Assembly: GCF_900096585.1 (NCBI RefSeq)
Contig: NZ_FMYH01000002.1
Span: 517,997 to 581,996, forward strand
Source of the DNA: Sanguibacter gelidistatuariae
GTDB taxonomy: Bacteria; Actinomycetota; Actinomycetes; Actinomycetales; Cellulomonadaceae
Length of the DNA stretch: 64,000 nt
Reading direction: 5' to 3'
Translations under genes and position numbers: made by a program
Part shown: positions 7,726 to 16,752 of the stretch, piece by piece
Layout: each line of letters begins with the position of its first letter
How positions within the stretch are numbered: position 1 is the stretch's first letter
Notes under the pieces: model-generated
Database searches by the model: none
Seen by the model: only the letters and a program-made list of their open reading frames with translations
Told to the model about the DNA's origin: nothing

Positions 7726-10700
7726 GTGTGGTGGGATTCCCCTGTGGATCTTCTCCCGCCCCGATCGGGCTCCCGCAGCGACCGCCGCCCCGCGCCGGAG
7801 GGCGCCGACGCGCCCTTGAGCCCGCGCGAGCGCCGCATCATGCTGGACGCCGCGCAGGTCAGGGCGCTCGAGGGGGCCCTCGCCGCACCGACGTCGCTCA
7901 TCCTGGGCGCGCCGGGGACAGGCAAGACGACGCTCGCGCTCGAGATCGCGGCGACCGCGGTCGAGCGGGACGGGCTCGACCCCGACGAGATCCTCGTGCT
8001 CAGCGCGACCCGGCGTGGCGCCGGCCTGCTGCGTGACGCTCTCGCGGCCCGGCTCGGGATGACCGTGCGCGGGGCGGTCGTGCGGACGGCTGCCTCGGCA
8101 GCCTTCGCGATCCTCACCAAGCATGCCCAGGCCGCCGGCGACCCGGTCCCCGTCTTGATCACCGGGCCCGAGCAGGACCTTGCACTCGCCGAGCTGCTCG
8201 CCGGCCACGCCCACGGCGAGGGGGTCAGCGTTCCGTGGCCGGCGACGATCCCGGCCGAGACCCTCGCGCTGCGCGGCTTCCGGGAGGAGCTGCGCGACCT
8301 GCTCATGCGGTCCGCCGAACGTGGGCTGACACCCGACGACCTGTGCGCCCTCGGGCGCAGGTACGGGCGCCCCGAGTGGGAGGCCGCAGGCCGCCTCTAC
8401 GACGAGTACCTCTCGGTCATGGCGCTGCGCCAGCTCACCCCCGACTCGGGCGCGCGCTATGACCCGGCGGTCGTCGTCGACGAGGCCGCGCACGTCTTCG
8501 AGCGCTGGAGCGGGCCGGAGCGTCCCGCCTGGCGCCTTGTCGTCGTCGACGACTATCAGGAGGCCACGGCGGCGACCGCGCGGCTCTGCCACGGACTGGC
8601 CTCGGCTGGGGCGCGGCTCGTCCTGCTCGGCGACCCCGACGCCTCCGCCCAGGCCTTCCGCGGCGCGACGCCCGCGCTCATCGGGCGGGCCGCCGCCGGT
8701 CGCCCGCCGGTCCTAGGCGCGGTCGGGGGTACCGGCGACGAAGGAGAGTTCGGGGCGACCACCCTGGTCCTGGAGACGGCCTGGCGGCACGGGCCAGCCA
8801 TCCGGGAGGCGACGCAGGCGGTGACCCAGGAGATCGGGTCGGTGGGTGCCGTCGAGCACCGACGGGCCGAGGCACGCCCTGGCGCCGTGGACGGTTCTGC
8901 CGACGGCGACGGCGACGGCGACGGCGTCGTCGAGACCGCGATCCTGCCCAGCCCGGCCCTCGAAGAGGCCCATATCGCCAAGACGCTGCGGTCGGAGAAC
9001 CTGCTCCGGGGCACGCCGTGGTCCCAGATGGTCGTCATAGCACGCTCCGGCTCGGAGCTGCTGCGCCTGCGACGTGCCCTGACGAGCGCGAGCGTCCCTG
9101 TGACGGTGCTCGGGGCGGACATCCCGCTGCGCGACGAACCTGCCGTCCGGCCGCTGCTCGGCGCGCTGCGGGCTGCCGTCTCGGGGGACATCCCGGTCGA
9201 GGCGGTCGTCGACCTGCTCACGTCGCCGCTGGGCGGGATGGACGCCGTCGGGCTGCGACGGCTGCGCCGGGCGCTGCGCACCGACGAGCTGAGCGCGGGC
9301 GGGGGCCGGTCCTCGGACGCGCTCCTGGTCGAGATGATCGCCAACCCCGCCCAGGTCGAGCTGCTGCCTTCCGACGTGGCCCGCGCGCCGCGCCGGATCA
9401 CCCGGGTGCTGGCGGCCGGGCGCATGGCGATCGAGGCCCCCGGCGCGACCGCCCAGACGGTCCTGTGGGCGCTGTGGGCCGCGGCCGACGTCGCCGAGAC
9501 CTGGCGGTCGATCGCGGTCAACGGCGGGCCCGGCTCCGCGCGGGCCGATCGTGACCTCGACGCCGTGATGGCGCTGTTCCGCTCGGCCGAGCAGTTTGTC
9601 GACCGGGTCCCGCAGGCGACCGCGCTCGCCTTCGCGGACTTTCTGCAGTCCCAGGACCTGCCGGCGGACAACCTGGCTCGTGCGGGCGCGACCGAGACGG
9701 TCTCGCTGCTCACCCCGGCCGGGGCCGCGGGCGGGGAGTGGGACGTGGTGATCGTCGCCGGGCTGCAGGACGGCAGCTGGCCCGACCTGCGCCTGCGCGA
9801 CTCCCTGCTCGGCTCGCAGGCGCTCGTGGACGTCCTCTCGGGGCGGTCCGCGGATGCAGCCGGCGCCGGTCGTGAGGCGCGTCGGTCGGTCCTGGCCGAC
9901 GAGCTCCGCGCCTTCGCGGTCGCGGTCTCCCGCGCCACCCGGCGCCTCGTCGTCACTGCCGCGAGCGACACCGACAACGAGCCGTCGGTCTTCGTCGAGC
10001 TGCTGACCGGCCCCGACGACGAGGACGAGACCGGGGCGAGCGCGCCGGACGTCTTCGCCGCCCCGCTCGACCTGCGCGGCGTCGTCGCGACCTTGCGGAC
10101 GGAGCTCGCCGAGGCGGTCGGACGGACGGACGGGGCCGAGGGTGGCCGCGCGATCGCCGCGCTACTTGCCCGGCTGGCCCGGGCCGGCGTCGGCGAGGCG
10201 GACCCGCGCACCTGGTACGGCTCCGCGCAGGTCTCATCGGGGGAGGGGCTGTGGGCGCCCGGCGAGGCCGTGATGGTCTCCCCGTCCAAGGTGGAGCAGG
10301 TGCACCGGTGCGCCCTGCGGTGGGCACTGGAGAGCGCCGGTGGGACGGGCGCAAGCGCCCTGTCACAGTCTGTGGGCACTCTGATCCACGACATCGCCCG
10401 CGAGCTCCCCACGGCTGGGCATGCCGCGCTGGCCGCCGAGCTCGACCGCCGATGGCACGAGCTCGGTCTGCCGCAGGGATGGCCGACGACGCAGACCCGC
10501 CGGCGCGCGGACGCGATGATCTTGCGGCTCTCGGAGTACTACAAGGAGATCTCCGGCGACGTCGTCGTCGAGGAGGCCTTCGAGGTCATGGTGGGCCGGG
10601 CGGTCCTGCGCGGCGCGGTCGACCGGCTCGAGCTCTCCGGCGTCGACGGGGTCCGGGTGACCGACCTCAAGACCGGGAAGGGCATCCCCACCGTCCCCGA

Positions 10701-11064
10701 GGGACGCACCAACGCCCAGCTCGGCGCGTACCAGCTCGCCGTGGAGGCCGGCGCGTTCGCCTCGCTGCCCCCCGGGACCCGCAGTGTGGGTGCCCAGCTC
10801 GTGTTTCTCAGCGACGGTGCGAAGGGCACCCGCCGCGGTCAGGACGCGCTCGGCCCCGACCCGGAGAACTGGGCACGCACCCTCGTGGAGGACGCGGCCG
10901 AGACCATGGCCGGCGCGGCGTTCACCGCGACGGAGAACTCGCTGTGCTCGATGTGCGGGGTCCGGCGCTCGTGCCCCCTGCAGTCCGAGGGGCGGCAGGT
11001 GGTAGACCTGGGGCTGCCTGGCCCGGCAGCGCGGTCAACGGCTTTGCGAGAGGACCGATCATGA
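7726..11064 (+). CDS. adnA: ATP-dependent helicase-nuclease AdnAB, subunit AdnA
   Basis: A 1112-residue UvrD-like helicase fused to a RecB-family nuclease. Walker A is GAPGTGKTT (residues 61-69). Motif II reads VVVDDYQEAT rather than the usual DEYQD. The C-terminal nuclease has GAVDRLE and VTDLKTGKG near residue 975. Four cysteines, one in HRCALRW (about 861) and three in CSMCGVRRSCP (about 1073-1081), form the iron-sulfur staple of AddB/AdnA nucleases. With AdnB it resects double-strand breaks for recombination. GTG at 7726 is used, with GTG at 7744 as an alternative. Its stop overlaps the AdnB start by 4 bases (ATGA). Confidence 0.9.
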   Translation: MWWDSPVDLLPPRSGSRSDRRPAPEGADAPLSPRERRIMLDAAQVRALEGALAAPTSLILGAPGTGKTTLALEIAATAVERDGLDPDEILVLSATRRGAGLLRDALAARLGMTVRGAVVRTAASAAFAILTKHAQAAGDPVPVLITGPEQDLALAELLAGHAHGEGVSVPWPATIPAETLALRGFREELRDLLMRSAERGLTPDDLCALGRRYGRPEWEAAGRLYDEYLSVMALRQLTPDSGARYDPAVVVDEAAHVFERWSGPERPAWRLVVVDDYQEATAATARLCHGLASAGARLVLLGDPDASAQAFRGATPALIGRAAAGRPPVLGAVGGTGDEGEFGATTLVLETAWRHGPAIREATQAVTQEIGSVGAVEHRRAEARPGAVDGSADGDGDGDGVVETAILPSPALEEAHIAKTLRSENLLRGTPWSQMVVIARSGSELLRLRRALTSASVPVTVLGADIPLRDEPAVRPLLGALRAAVSGDIPVEAVVDLLTSPLGGMDAVGLRRLRRALRTDELSAGGGRSSDALLVEMIANPAQVELLPSDVARAPRRITRVLAAGRMAIEAPGATAQTVLWALWAAADVAETWRSIAVNGGPGSARADRDLDAVMALFRSAEQFVDRVPQATALAFADFLQSQDLPADNLARAGATETVSLLTPAGAAGGEWDVVIVAGLQDGSWPDLRLRDSLLGSQALVDVLSGRSADAAGAGREARRSVLADELRAFAVAVSRATRRLVVTAASDTDNEPSVFVELLTGPDDEDETGASAPDVFAAPLDLRGVVATLRTELAEAVGRTDGAEGGRAIAALLARLARAGVGEADPRTWYGSAQVSSGEGLWAPGEAVMVSPSKVEQVHRCALRWALESAGGTGASALSQSVGTLIHDIARELPTAGHAALAAELDRRWHELGLPQGWPTTQTRRRADAMILRLSEYYKEISGDVVVEEAFEVMVGRAVLRGAVDRLELSGVDGVRVTDLKTGKGIPTVPEGRTNAQLGAYQLAVEAGAFASLPPGTRSVGAQLVFLSDGAKGTRRGQDALGPDPENWARTLVEDAAETMAGAAFTATENSLCSMCGVRRSCPLQSEGRQVVDLGLPGPAARSTALREDRS

Positions 11065-14000
11065 CCGACCGGCCGAACGGAGGCGAACGGGTGAGCCCCG
11101 AGCTCATGAGCGCCGCCGAGATCGCCGAGATGCTCGACCAGCACCGGCCGACCCCGGAACAGACCCAGGTCATCGAGGCCCCGCTGAGCCCGATGCTCGT
11201 GGTGGCAGGGGCCGGATCCGGCAAGACCGAGACGATGTCCGCGCGCGTGGTCTACCTGATCGCCAACAAGCTCGTCGAGCCGCACGAGGTGCTGGGCCTG
11301 ACCTTCACCCGCAAGGCCGCGGGCGAGCTCGCCGAACGCGTGAGCAAGCGACTGCGCCAGCTGCGCCGGGCGCGCTCGTCCGTGGGCGGCAGCGCCCTCG
11401 ATGCCCTCGACCGGCCGACCATCTCGACCTACAACTCCTACGCGGCATCCCTGGTGAGCGATCACGGGCTGCGGATCGGCCGGGAGCCGGGCGCGCGGCT
11501 GCTGTCGGAGGCCTCGAGCTGGCAGGTGGCCAGCGACGTCGTGGAGAGCTGGCACGCGGACCTGGCGACCGACGCCGCGGTCTCGACCGTCGTGGCGGCG
11601 GTCCTGGACCTGTCCAACGCGCTGAGCGAGCACCTGCTCTCCGTCGAGGCGGCCCGGTCCGGGATCGACGCTTTGCTCGCGGACATCGAGGCGACGCCTT
11701 TCGGCGGCAAGCGCACCGGTCTGCACGCCGATGTGGTCAAGCTCGCCCAGTCGCTGGCCGAGCGCCGCCGCCTGCTCGACGTCGTGGAGACGTTCCAGGA
11801 TCGCAAGCGCGCCATGGACGCGGTCGACTTCGGGGACCAGGTGGCGCTCGCGGCCCGGCTCGCCGAGGAGGTCGAGGCCGTGGCCCCGGGAGAGCGCGAC
11901 CGTTTCAAGGTGGTGCTCCTCGACGAGTACCAGGACACCTCCTATGCGCAGATCCGCCTGCTGAGCTCCCTGTTCGGGGCCGGGCACCCGGTCACCGCGG
12001 TCGGAGACCCCAACCAGTCCATCTACGGCTGGCGCGGGGCGAGCGCGTCGGGGCCAGCCCGGTTCCCGAGTCAGTTCAGGGACGCGGACGGGACCCCGGC
12101 ACGGGTGCACCGGCTGAGCACCTCCTGGCGCAACGACCTCGCGGTCCTCGAGGTGGCCAACACGACGTCGAGCCCGTTGTACGCGGCCGACCCGGAGAAC
12201 TCCCTGCCGTCCCTGGAGGCACGTCCCGCGGCCGGGCTCGGATCCGTCCACGCGGTCTACACACCCACCGTCGAGGAGGAGGGCGCGGCGATCGCGGAGT
12301 TCATCGTCAAGCGATGGAAGCCGGGGGTCGCGACGGCGGCCGTGCTGTGCCGCGCCCGCAGCCAGTTCCCGGTGATCGAGGCCGCGTTGCGGATGCGCGG
12401 GCTGCCGGTCGAGGTCGTGGGCCTCGGCGGGCTGCTGACCACCCCCGAGGTGGTCGACCTCGTCGCGCTCCTCGAGGTGGTCCACGACCCCTCTCGGGGT
12501 GACTCGCTCATGCGCCTGCTGACCGGCCCGCGGCTCAACCTGGGTGCGGCGGACCTGCACGCCCTGGGCAGCCGGTCCAAGGAGCTCGCCCGTCGGCGAA
12601 CGGCCCACGGCGTCCACGGCGCCGGCGGCGCCGTGGAAGGGGACTCCTCTGACGAGCGATCGATCGTCGACGCGATCGACGACCTGCCCGGAGCGGACTG
12701 GCACGCACCGGACGGCCGGTCGTTCACCCCCGAGGGCGGCAAGCGTCTCCGTGAGCTCGCTACCATGCTCCGCGAGCTGCGGGCGCTGACGTACCTGTCC
12801 ATCCCCGAGCTGGTCGACCGGGCCGAGCGGGCCCTCGGCCTGGACATCGAGGTGGCCCTCCTCGCGGCCGCCGGCTGGGAGGGATCGCCTGACCGCCCGA
12901 CCTCCGACCCTCGCGGCCGGGCGCATCTGGACGCCTTTCGTGACGTGGCGGTGCACTTCGCGAACACCTCCGACCTGGCCACCCTCGGTGCCTTCCTCGC
13001 CTGGCTGACGATGGCCGAGAAGCGTGAACGAGGCCTGGACCGTCCGGCGAACGCCCCCGACCCCAAGGCCGTCCAGCTCATCACCGTGCACGCCTCGAAG
13101 GGCCTCGAGTGGGATGTCGTGGCCGTGCCCGGCCTGGTGGACGGGGTGTTTCCGTCGACGAAGGCGAACGGTGCCAAGGGACCTGTCTCCTCGGGCTGGC
13201 TGACCGGGCTCGGAGCGCTGCCGTTTCCGCTGCGCGGGGACGCCGCCGACCTGCCCGAGCTCAACCTGGCGGGCGCGGACGACTCAGCCGAGCTCAACAC
13301 CCGCCTCACCGACTTCCGGGAGAGCTGCGGCGAGCACGAGGTGTTCGAGGAGCGCCGGCTGGCCTACGTCGCCTTCACCCGGGCCCGCTCGGACCTGCTG
13401 CTGACAGGGGCGTGGTGGCGCACGGCCCAGAAACCGACCACGCCGTCGCTGTTCCTCACCGAGCTGCACGACGCCGACGTGCTCGCGGAGTTCACCGTCG
13501 CCGACGCGCCGCCCGCCGACGCGACCAACCCGCGCGACGACCTCACCCGGCAGGCCGACTGGCCCGCCGGGCCGGAGCCGCTCCTCGGCGACGGCGAGGC
13601 TCCCGCGCCGCTCGTGGCCGTGCTGCGCCGGTCCGCTGACCTGGTCGCCCGGGCGCTCAACTCGCCGGGTGGGGCCAGCGCAGATGAGCCCGACGTCGAC
13701 CGGTCTGCCGGAGTCGCCGTGCTCGGACGGGACGGCACGGACCTCTCTGAGCTCAGCGAGATTCTGCTCACAGAGCGGGCCTCGCGCGGCAGCTCGGCGA
13801 CGTCCATGGCGTTCCCCGCCCACATCTCCGCCTCCGGGCTGGTCGAGATCGCCCTCGACCGGGACGCCTACGCCCTGTCGCTGCGTCGTCCGATCCCGCG
13901 CGAGCCCTCCGTGCACTCGCGCCGGGGGACGGCGTTCCACCTGTGGGTCGAACGCTTCTACGGCTCGACGTCGCTCTTCGACCTCGACGACATGCCCGGA

Positions 14001-14432
14001 GCCGACGACGAGCGGATGGATGCCGACCAGACCTTGGACGACCTGCGGCGCACCTTCGAACGCTCACCGTGGGCCGCGCTGCAGCCGATCGCCGTCGAGG
14101 TCGCGATCGACACGGTCGTCGCCGGGGTCATCACGAGGACCCGGATCGACGCGGTCTTCCCTGACTCTGAGCGGCCGGCCTCCGCCGGCCCCGGGGTGGT
14201 TGTGGTCGACTGGAAGACGGGCCGGTCACCGAGCGACCCGGAGGCCATGCGGGCCCGGGAGGTGCAGCTGGCCGTCTATCGGATCGCATGGTCGCAGTGG
14301 GCCAAGGTCCCGCTCGAGGACGTCTCGGCGGCCTTCTACTACGTCGGCGACGACCGGACGGTCCGACCGACCGACCTGGCCGGCCTGGCAGACCTCGAGC
14401 GGCTCATCGTCGGTGAGCCGCGCGTCGGCTGA
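11061..14432 (+). CDS. adnB: ATP-dependent helicase-nuclease AdnAB, subunit AdnB
   Basis: A 1123-residue protein with a complete superfamily 1A helicase: VVAGAGSGKTE (near residue 52), LTFTRKAAGE, LLDEYQDTSY (near 287), GDPNQSIYGWRG and VHASKGLEWD. A C-terminal RecB-family nuclease has VVDWKTG near residue 1050. In mycobacteria AdnB is the leading motor of the AdnAB dimer, and intact motifs here agree with that. ATG at 11061 overlaps the AdnA stop, so the subunits are translationally coupled. The frame is open upstream inside adnA, but that stretch is a shadow. The gene ends 4 bases before the convergent MarR gene. Confidence 0.92.
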   Translation: MTDRPNGGERVSPELMSAAEIAEMLDQHRPTPEQTQVIEAPLSPMLVVAGAGSGKTETMSARVVYLIANKLVEPHEVLGLTFTRKAAGELAERVSKRLRQLRRARSSVGGSALDALDRPTISTYNSYAASLVSDHGLRIGREPGARLLSEASSWQVASDVVESWHADLATDAAVSTVVAAVLDLSNALSEHLLSVEAARSGIDALLADIEATPFGGKRTGLHADVVKLAQSLAERRRLLDVVETFQDRKRAMDAVDFGDQVALAARLAEEVEAVAPGERDRFKVVLLDEYQDTSYAQIRLLSSLFGAGHPVTAVGDPNQSIYGWRGASASGPARFPSQFRDADGTPARVHRLSTSWRNDLAVLEVANTTSSPLYAADPENSLPSLEARPAAGLGSVHAVYTPTVEEEGAAIAEFIVKRWKPGVATAAVLCRARSQFPVIEAALRMRGLPVEVVGLGGLLTTPEVVDLVALLEVVHDPSRGDSLMRLLTGPRLNLGAADLHALGSRSKELARRRTAHGVHGAGGAVEGDSSDERSIVDAIDDLPGADWHAPDGRSFTPEGGKRLRELATMLRELRALTYLSIPELVDRAERALGLDIEVALLAAAGWEGSPDRPTSDPRGRAHLDAFRDVAVHFANTSDLATLGAFLAWLTMAEKRERGLDRPANAPDPKAVQLITVHASKGLEWDVVAVPGLVDGVFPSTKANGAKGPVSSGWLTGLGALPFPLRGDAADLPELNLAGADDSAELNTRLTDFRESCGEHEVFEERRLAYVAFTRARSDLLLTGAWWRTAQKPTTPSLFLTELHDADVLAEFTVADAPPADATNPRDDLTRQADWPAGPEPLLGDGEAPAPLVAVLRRSADLVARALNSPGGASADEPDVDRSAGVAVLGRDGTDLSELSEILLTERASRGSSATSMAFPAHISASGLVEIALDRDAYALSLRRPIPREPSVHSRRGTAFHLWVERFYGSTSLFDLDDMPGADDERMDADQTLDDLRRTFERSPWAALQPIAVEVAIDTVVAGVITRTRIDAVFPDSERPASAGPGVVVVDWKTGRSPSDPEAMRAREVQLAVYRIAWSQWAKVPLEDVSAAFYYVGDDRTVRPTDLAGLADLERLIVGEPRVG

Positions 14433-14436
14433 GCGA

Positions 14437-14946
14437 TCAGTCGGAGTGGGACACGCCGCACTGCCCTGATCGGCCGCGGGCGACGGGGCCGTTGGGATCG
14501 AGCTCGAGGGCGATGGGTTCGAGGATGTCCGCGAGCATCGTGATCTGGTCGGGGCGCAGCTTGCTCAGGACGAGCGCACGGGCTTCGTCCGTGTAGGTGG
14601 GCAGAGCGGCGAGGATGGCGTGCTGACCGTCGGTCGTGAGCTCGAGGCTCGTCGCACGCGCGTCGGCCTGACAGGCGGAGCGCCGGACCAGCGCCTTCGC
14701 CTCGAGCCGGGCGACAACCTTCGACATCCGCGGCAGCGGCGCATGGGTCAGCTCGGCGAGCCGACTGATCCGGAGGGAGCGTCCGGGAGCGTTCGAGAGG
14801 GTGACCAGTGCGCCGAGCTCGAACGCCGTCAGGCCGAGCGGGCGGAGGCGGGTGTCGAGCGCTGGCGTGAGGGCTTGGGCGAGAGAGACGAGCGCGATCC
14901 ACGCACGAGATTCCGACTCGTCCATACCCATCACCCGTGCAGCCAT
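14437..14946 (-). CDS. MarR family transcriptional regulator
   Basis: A 169-residue winged-helix regulator. The HTH region reads FELGALVTLSNAPGRSLRISRLAELTHAP, followed by the recognition helix and wing (MSKVVARLEAKALVRRS ... ATSLELTTDG), as in MarR proteins. It diverges from the DoxX gene, and two palindromes of the form GGTTGC-N4-GCAACC lie in the shared control region. It therefore probably represses both itself and doxX in response to a small ligand. The start at 14946 is one of three nearby in-frame options (14946, 14931 and 14925). This pair interrupts the otherwise conserved adn-nudC gene order. Confidence 0.85.
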   Translation of the reverse strand: MAARVMGMDESESRAWIALVSLAQALTPALDTRLRPLGLTAFELGALVTLSNAPGRSLRISRLAELTHAPLPRMSKVVARLEAKALVRRSACQADARATSLELTTDGQHAILAALPTYTDEARALVLSKLRPDQITMLADILEPIALELDPNGPVARGRSGQCGVSHSD

Positions 14947-14964
14947 CTCACCAACCTAACAGAT

Positions 14965-15007
14965 GGTTGCAGCGGCAACTGATTACGCTATGGTTGCACC
15001 GGCAACC
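14965..15007. promoter_or_regulatory. two MarR-type operator palindromes
   Basis: GTTGC-AGCG-GCAAC (14966-14979) and GGTTGC-ACCG-GCAACC (14992-15007) have centres 27 bases apart. A possible plus-strand -10 box TACGCT (14985-14990) lies between them. The position, between divergent marR-like and doxX-like genes, suggests the MarR protein binds here. Confidence 0.65.
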
Positions 15008-15041
15008 TTGCCGCAGCGCACGACACACGACGCACGACAGA

Positions 15042-15416
15042 ATGGAAAACCCGGTGCTCATCGCCCTCTGGATCATCAACGTCCTGCTCGCCATCGCCTT
15101 CCTCGGCGCGGGTGGCATGAAGCTTGCCCGTCCGAAGAGCGCCCTCGCCGAAATGGGCATGGGCTGGGTCGAGAACGTTTCCCCCACGTCTATCAAGATG
15201 CTCGGCGGCCTTGAGGTCCTCGGCGCCATCGGCCTGATCCTGCCCCTGGCCACGGACATCGCGCTGATCCTCACCCCGATCGCCGCGGTCTGCCTCGCGA
15301 TCACGATGGTCGGCGCGACGGTCGTCCACGCCCGGCGCGCCGAACCCATGACCGTCGGGATCGTGCTCACGCTCCTCGCGGTCGTCAGCGCCGTCCTTGG
15401 TTTCCTCGCCCTCTGA
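15042..15416 (+). CDS. DoxX-like family membrane protein
   Basis: A 124-residue protein with four hydrophobic helices (about residues 4-25, 47-66, 70-92 and 100-122) and the family feature FLGAGGMKLARPK after the first helix. This fits the DoxX-like family, membrane proteins sometimes linked to quinone or thiol redox homeostasis; the precise role is unknown. ATG at 15042 gives the expected family length. Codons further upstream in frame lie in the operator region. It is probably controlled by the divergent MarR gene and ends 20 bases before the convergent phosphotransferase gene. Confidence 0.82.
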   Translation: MENPVLIALWIINVLLAIAFLGAGGMKLARPKSALAEMGMGWVENVSPTSIKMLGGLEVLGAIGLILPLATDIALILTPIAAVCLAITMVGATVVHARRAEPMTVGIVLTLLAVVSAVLGFLAL

Positions 15417-15436
15417 GCGCAGCCCGGGAGCTTGGG

Positions 15437-16651
15437 TCAGGCGTCGTCGCTGCTCTCATCGCTGGGGGCCGCGACCGCCGCATAGGCGGTTGTGTCGACG
15501 TCCTGGGAGGGACGGGGCAGGACCTTGTCGTAGTCCGGGAGGAGCTCCTGCGGACCGGAGGCGTCTGAGGACTCGGCGGCGGCGTCGGCTGGGGCTGGGG
15601 CCGGCGTGGCACGTGGCGCCGGCTGTGCGGTCGGCGCCGGCTTCGAGCCCGGCGCGCCGGCCGAGCTCCCGCGGTGCGTCTTGGAGGTGCCCCCCGTCGG
15701 CGACTGGCCCTGGTCGGCGACCGCGACGCTGAACGCGCCGACCTCGGTCGCTGCGCGGTCCAGGTCGCGTAGCATGCCGACCGCGTCCTTGACCACGTCG
15801 CCCCGGTCGTTGCGGACCCCGTGCAGCAGCCAGCGGGCCAGGGCCAGCTCGCTCGCGAGCAGCGCTCGGTCCACCAGGTGCGGGTCGATCAGCTCGGTGC
15901 GGCGCAGCTGATAGGCCTCCAGGATCGACTCGACCGACTCCTGCGGGGCGGTGACCAGCAACCAGGACAGGTCGTCCGCCGGGTCGCCGACCTGCACCTC
16001 GAAGAAGTCGGTGATCGCGCTGATCTGCCCGGCGCGGACCAGCAGCGTCTCGGCCGAGAGAGCCGTGTGGGTCACGGTCGGGCGGAACCGCCACATCGAC
16101 ACGTCCTCGAGCGACCGCTCCCAGCGGCGCAGCAACGTTGCCGGGACCTGGCCGGTCTGGGCGGCCTCGTCGACCTCGGACAGGCGCCGTTGGCGATACT
16201 CCTCGGCCGAGTACACGGGGAGGCCGGAGCTCTCGACGAGCGCGACGGGCAGCTCGTGCAGCGCGGCGATCGCGCGGCCCAGGCTCGCGCTGATCCCCGG
16301 ACCCGGGACGATCCGTTCGACGCGGAGCGGGTGACCGGGCAGCTCGGGGTAGACGACCGCCCGGCCGCCGTCGGACAGTGGTGCGAAGCCGGCCGCGCGC
16401 GGGACCTCGAAGGGCAGCCGCCCGGAGTCGACGAAGTCCTCCAGGCCGGACAGGAACGCGGCCTCGGCCTCCAGAGCCGCACCGGCGGCCAGGGTGCTTG
16501 GTGCCCGGACGACCCACCGGCGCTTCTCGGCGTCGATCGCTATCGCGGCGTCGAAGCCGTCGGGCGCGGTGGTCTCCTGGACGTGGTGGACGTCCAGACC
16601 GGGTACGGCGAGGGTCGAGAGGGCGGCGAGGGCGAGCGGTGAGCGGGACAC
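15437..16651 (-). CDS. aminoglycoside-phosphotransferase-fold protein with degenerate active site
   Basis: A 404-residue protein with an APH/choline-kinase-like fold in residues 1-300, including RRWVVRAPS, YPELPGHPLR and LGRAIAALHELP. The expected Brenner motif HGDLHPGN is replaced by HTALSAET, so the catalytic Asp and the metal-binding Asn are both missing. The later ITDFFEVQVGDPADDLSWLL keeps the DFG-like Asp. It may therefore be a pseudokinase or a ligand-binding protein. The last 100 residues are a disordered Ala/Pro/Ser tail. GTG at 16651 is the start. Annotated homologues are usually called 'phosphotransferase' or macrolide kinase; I would not infer drug resistance. Confidence 0.72.
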   Translation of the reverse strand: MSRSPLALAALSTLAVPGLDVHHVQETTAPDGFDAAIAIDAEKRRWVVRAPSTLAAGAALEAEAAFLSGLEDFVDSGRLPFEVPRAAGFAPLSDGGRAVVYPELPGHPLRVERIVPGPGISASLGRAIAALHELPVALVESSGLPVYSAEEYRQRRLSEVDEAAQTGQVPATLLRRWERSLEDVSMWRFRPTVTHTALSAETLLVRAGQISAITDFFEVQVGDPADDLSWLLVTAPQESVESILEAYQLRRTELIDPHLVDRALLASELALARWLLHGVRNDRGDVVKDAVGMLRDLDRAATEVGAFSVAVADQGQSPTGGTSKTHRGSSAGAPGSKPAPTAQPAPRATPAPAPADAAAESSDASGPQELLPDYDKVLPRPSQDVDTTAYAAVAAPSDESSDDA

Positions 16652-16752
16652 ACAACAACGGTAATCGGCTCAGCGGCGAATGGCCCGAAGGCTCCCCGCC
16701 CCGCCTTGCGTCGATGGTCGCGGTGGGTGGCGGCGAGTCTTACGGTGGAGTC

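Noticed and set aside
6475-8592. A 705-codon frame antisense to the DUF3152 and adnA genes
   Set aside because: Composition is typical of shadow frames (Gly, Arg, His, Gln rich, no domains), and the opposite strand has well-supported genes.
10251-11060. An extended N-terminus for adnB of 270 codons
   Set aside because: The extension lies inside adnA in another frame and is Arg/Gly-rich; the overlap ATGA at 11061 is the natural start.
10839-13091. A 750-codon frame antisense to adnB
   Set aside because: It is shadow coding: no recognisable motif, and it lies opposite intact helicase motifs.
15437-16651. Macrolide or aminoglycoside resistance kinase
   Set aside because: The catalytic Asp and the metal-binding Asn of the kinase motif are missing, so a resistance call would be unsupported.
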